A DNA stretch of 8,243 nt from Bacteroidota bacterium (GTDB lineage: Bacteria; Bacteroidota; Ignavibacteria; UBA10030; UBA8401): positions 1 through 8,243 of the forward strand of contig JAVBYA010000162.1 of NCBI GenBank assembly GCA_030824295.1, read 5' to 3'. The notes under the pieces were generated by a model. That model saw only the letters and a program-made list of their open reading frames with translations, was not told where the DNA came from and made no database searches. Positions 6,266-8,243 of this stretch are shown here, piece after piece. Every line of letters begins with the position of its first letter. Position 1 is the first letter of the stretch. A program made the position numbers and the translations under genes.

Positions 6266-6958
6266 GAACGCCGACCCGATGTTGATCGTAATGAAGAACC
6301 CGCCGAATTCCGATTTCCTCTCCCGCTTTCCCATATCGTTGATGAGACTTTCGATACCGCCGCTCACCGGGATGAAATAATACCGGATGTTGATGCCGGA
6401 GAGACTCCCCATATCCGCGCCGAAGTATGCACCGGCTCCGATGTATCCACCGACGGTATACTGCGGACGGGCCTTCCCGAGACTGGAGAAGTATTCGATC
6501 TGATCTCCGGTGTTCTGGTCCATGTACGGATGGACCAGGATCATGGTCGGACCGACACCGGCGTTCACATACGGCCGGAAGCTGTCGGTGATATCCTCCG
6601 CGAACAGGCGGTACTGCACGCCGAAGTGGAGCGGCACAACGAGGAACCGGTTCAGTTTCCCGCGGATGAAGGAATAGCCGGGGTAGTAATATTGTTCCAC
6701 CTCATTATCATCCTTCGATTCCGCCAGTCCGAAAATGACCGTGCCGAACAGGTCACGGGAATATTCGTGCCGGTAGAATCCGGCAACGCCGAATCCATTA
6801 TTGGAAAGGAGGATGTCCACCCCCCACGCATCGTCCATGGACGAACGGCCGGTCTGGATGGACTCCGGTTCGGGGGAGGTGAAGACAAGGGTGGAATCGG
6901 CCGCTTGCGCGCTGAGGGTCGAGCAGCCGAGCAGCAGGAACAATACAAGATGTTTCAT
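6263..6958 (-). CDS. Predicted outer-membrane beta-barrel protein
   Basis: This 231-residue exported protein is of no family I can name more precisely. Residues 1-19 form a signal peptide (MKHLVLFLLLGCSTLSAQA) with likely signal peptidase I cleavage at AQA/A. A cysteine at position 12 follows LLG, but the -2 Leu makes it a poor lipobox. The mature part has alternating amphipathic strands rich in Gly and aromatics (WGVDILLSNNGFGVAGFYRH, FLVVPLHFGVQYRLFA, FRPYVNAGVGPTMIL, TVGGYIGAGAYFGADM, INIRYYFIPVSG). It ends in GGFFITINIGSAF with a terminal Phe, as expected for a BamA-type beta signal. An 8- to 10-stranded OmpA/OmpW-like barrel is plausible. GAGG at 6967-6964, 5 bp before the ATG, supports the start. 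It begins 56 bp after the rlmI stop on the same strand, and I see no clear promoter in that gap, so it may be co-transcribed with rlmI. The function is unknown. Confidence 0.8.
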   Translation of the reverse strand: MKHLVLFLLLGCSTLSAQAADSTLVFTSPEPESIQTGRSSMDDAWGVDILLSNNGFGVAGFYRHEYSRDLFGTVIFGLAESKDDNEVEQYYYPGYSFIRGKLNRFLVVPLHFGVQYRLFAEDITDSFRPYVNAGVGPTMILVHPYMDQNTGDQIEYFSSLGKARPQYTVGGYIGAGAYFGADMGSLSGINIRYYFIPVSGGIESLINDMGKRERKSEFGGFFITINIGSAF

Positions 6959-7013
6959 GCAAGCCTCACGGATCAGTGTTCTGACGATTAAGTGGAAGGG
7001 AACACCGGGGTTC

Positions 7014-8192
7014 TCATTCCACTCTGAACAACGCGAATTTCAGGTATTGAGTTTCCGGCATCGCCGGCAGCGTCGGATGGTCCGGTGCGGCTCCGGCAAG
7101 CTGCAGCAGCTGCACACGCCGGCCCGCCTTCATACTGCTTTCCTGGATGATGCTCAGGAACGTATCGCGGTCCACATGGTGCGAGCAGGAGGCGGTGATC
7201 AGGATGCCGCCCGGAGCGGTCAGCCGGATTCCGTTGGTGTTGATCTCTTTGTATCCTTTGATCGCGGTAGCGACCGTCTTCTTGCTTTTTGTGAAGGACG
7301 GGGGATCGAGGATGACCACATCCCATTTCTTCCCTTCCTGCACGGACCGTTCCAGGAACGGGAAGACATCTTCCGTGTGGAAGCGGACCTGCTGCAGTCC
7401 GTTCAGCGCTGCATTCTCTCCCGCCCGTGCGATCGCATCGGCGGAGATGTCCACACTATCCACGGACGCAGCACCGAACGCCGCTGCATACAGACCGAAT
7501 CCTCCCTCGTTGCAGAAACAATCGAGCACAGAAGCACCGGCAGCAAACGGACGGACACTGGCTCGGTTCTCTCGCTGGTCCAGGAAGAATCCGCTCTTCT
7601 GTCCGCCGAGGATGTCCACGGCAAAGCGGACGCCGTTCAGGTCGATGGTCACCGGGTGGACCGTTCCGCGCAGGATCCCTTTGCGTACCTCCAGTCCTTC
7701 GAGTGTGCGCAGCGGGGATTCGTTCCGCTCCACGATCCCGGCGGGATGGAAGAGCGATTCCAGGACATCACAGATCATCGGCAGGCGGGTCTCCATCCCT
7801 GCAGAGAATGTCTGCACGGAGAGCAGGTCGCCGTACCGGTCCACCACGAGTCCGGGAAGGAAATCACTTTCGCTGTTCACCACGCGGTACGTGTCGCTCT
7901 GCGGATAGAGTTTCGTGCGGAGCGCTGCTGCCGCGCTGATCTTCTTCCCGATATACTCCGCGTCGAACGGTTCGATGGCGGGGGAGAGGAAGCGGACGGC
8001 GATGAGTGATGTGGGATTGTACATTCCGATGCCGAGCGACCGTCCGTCGCTGCGGAGGATCTCGACGACATCACCGCTCTTCGGTTCACCGACAATGCGG
8101 TGCAGTTCGTTGCTGAAGATCCATTGGTGACCGTTCAGAAGGCGGCGGTCTTCGTTCTTTTTCAGGATGACATGCTGTGCAAGTGTACTCAT
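7014..8192 (-). CDS. rlmI: RlmI-type class I SAM-dependent rRNA (cytosine-C5) methyltransferase
   Basis: This 392-residue protein matches the full length of the RlmI/YccW family, which forms m5C1962 in 23S rRNA in E. coli. The N-terminal PUA domain (about 5-75) opens with HVILKKNEDRRLLNGHQWIF and includes GDVVEILRSDGRSLGIGMYN. The central RNA-binding segment has SDFLPGLVVDRYGD (109-122) and GGQKSGFFLDQREN (196-209). The Rossmann-fold domain shows SAM motif I VLDCFCNEGGFGLYAA (222-237), the acidic strand end VDSVDIS (244-250), DPPSF (296-300) and TASCSHHV (333-340), whose Cys336 fits the catalytic cysteine region. Motif I reads CNEGG where E. coli-type proteins have CYTGG, a lineage-type variation. 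The exact target base is assumed from family membership; related enzymes can differ. There is no strong Shine-Dalgarno before the ATG. Confidence 0.9.
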   Translation of the reverse strand: MSTLAQHVILKKNEDRRLLNGHQWIFSNELHRIVGEPKSGDVVEILRSDGRSLGIGMYNPTSLIAVRFLSPAIEPFDAEYIGKKISAAAALRTKLYPQSDTYRVVNSESDFLPGLVVDRYGDLLSVQTFSAGMETRLPMICDVLESLFHPAGIVERNESPLRTLEGLEVRKGILRGTVHPVTIDLNGVRFAVDILGGQKSGFFLDQRENRASVRPFAAGASVLDCFCNEGGFGLYAAAFGAASVDSVDISADAIARAGENAALNGLQQVRFHTEDVFPFLERSVQEGKKWDVVILDPPSFTKSKKTVATAIKGYKEINTNGIRLTAPGGILITASCSHHVDRDTFLSIIQESSMKAGRRVQLLQLAGAAPDHPTLPAMPETQYLKFALFRVE

Positions 8193-8196
8193 GTCT

Positions 8197-8227
8197 TCAA
8201 GTTATCAAGAAATTGCTGATATTCAAA
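8197..8227 (-). promoter_or_regulatory. Weak candidate promoter for rlmI
   Basis: On the minus strand TTTG (8227-8224) is followed after 19 bp by TAACTTGA (8204-8197). The -33 box is exact and the spacing equals that of the kinase and OsmC-gene candidates, but the -7 box matches only four of six fixed positions. It ends just 4 bp before the ATG, so transcription from it would start at or inside the first codons, giving a leaderless message or a false positive. The upstream gene is outside the window. Confidence 0.25.
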
Positions 8228-8243
8228 CCTCGCAGACCGGCGG

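Noticed and set aside
6801..8009. A 402-codon plus-strand frame opposite the outer-membrane protein gene and rlmI.
   Set aside because: It spans two well-supported minus-strand genes and has no recognisable motifs or ribosome site; it is a shadow frame.

Overview
The window reads as ordinary chromosomal sequence from a fairly GC-rich member of the Bacteroidota/Chlorobiota/Ignavibacteriota (FCB) group. Three things point there. A large sensor kinase has two-component-regulator propeller repeats plus a Y_Y_Y domain. Several gene starts have upstream TTTG / TAnnTTTG promoter-like boxes, the pattern of the Bacteroidota primary sigma factor. There is also an outer-membrane beta-barrel protein. Good Shine-Dalgarno sequences precede osmC-like, nfeD and qmcA, which is unlike typical Bacteroidia and fits a deeper-branching lineage better. 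This placement is an inference; no rRNA or other marker gene lies in the window.

Layout, left to right: the 3' end of rsmI (+) and folA (+) form a tight pair. A 1069-residue membrane histidine kinase (-) converges on folA and overlaps its 3' end by 32 bp. Upstream of the kinase is a 265-bp gap with an inverted repeat and a candidate promoter. Next come an OsmC-family gene (-), then a divergent promoter region, then nfeD and qmcA (+, a 14-bp-spaced pair). A concentric quasi-palindrome containing a bidirectional terminator follows. Last are an outer-membrane barrel gene (-) and rlmI (-), with rlmI upstream. No intergenic stretch reaches 300 bases.

Functionally this is mostly housekeeping: two rRNA methyltransferases (rsmI, rlmI), folate reduction (folA), a membrane SPFH/NfeD module and an OsmC-type thiol protein. 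The accessory-looking gene is the propeller kinase, whose response regulator and ligand-related genes are not in the window. I found no mobile element, CRISPR array, tRNA, rRNA or defence system, and no convincing novel multi-gene system. The most unusual sequence structure is the 112-bp quasi-palindrome at 6154-6265, whose outer arms contain the stop codons of both converging genes.
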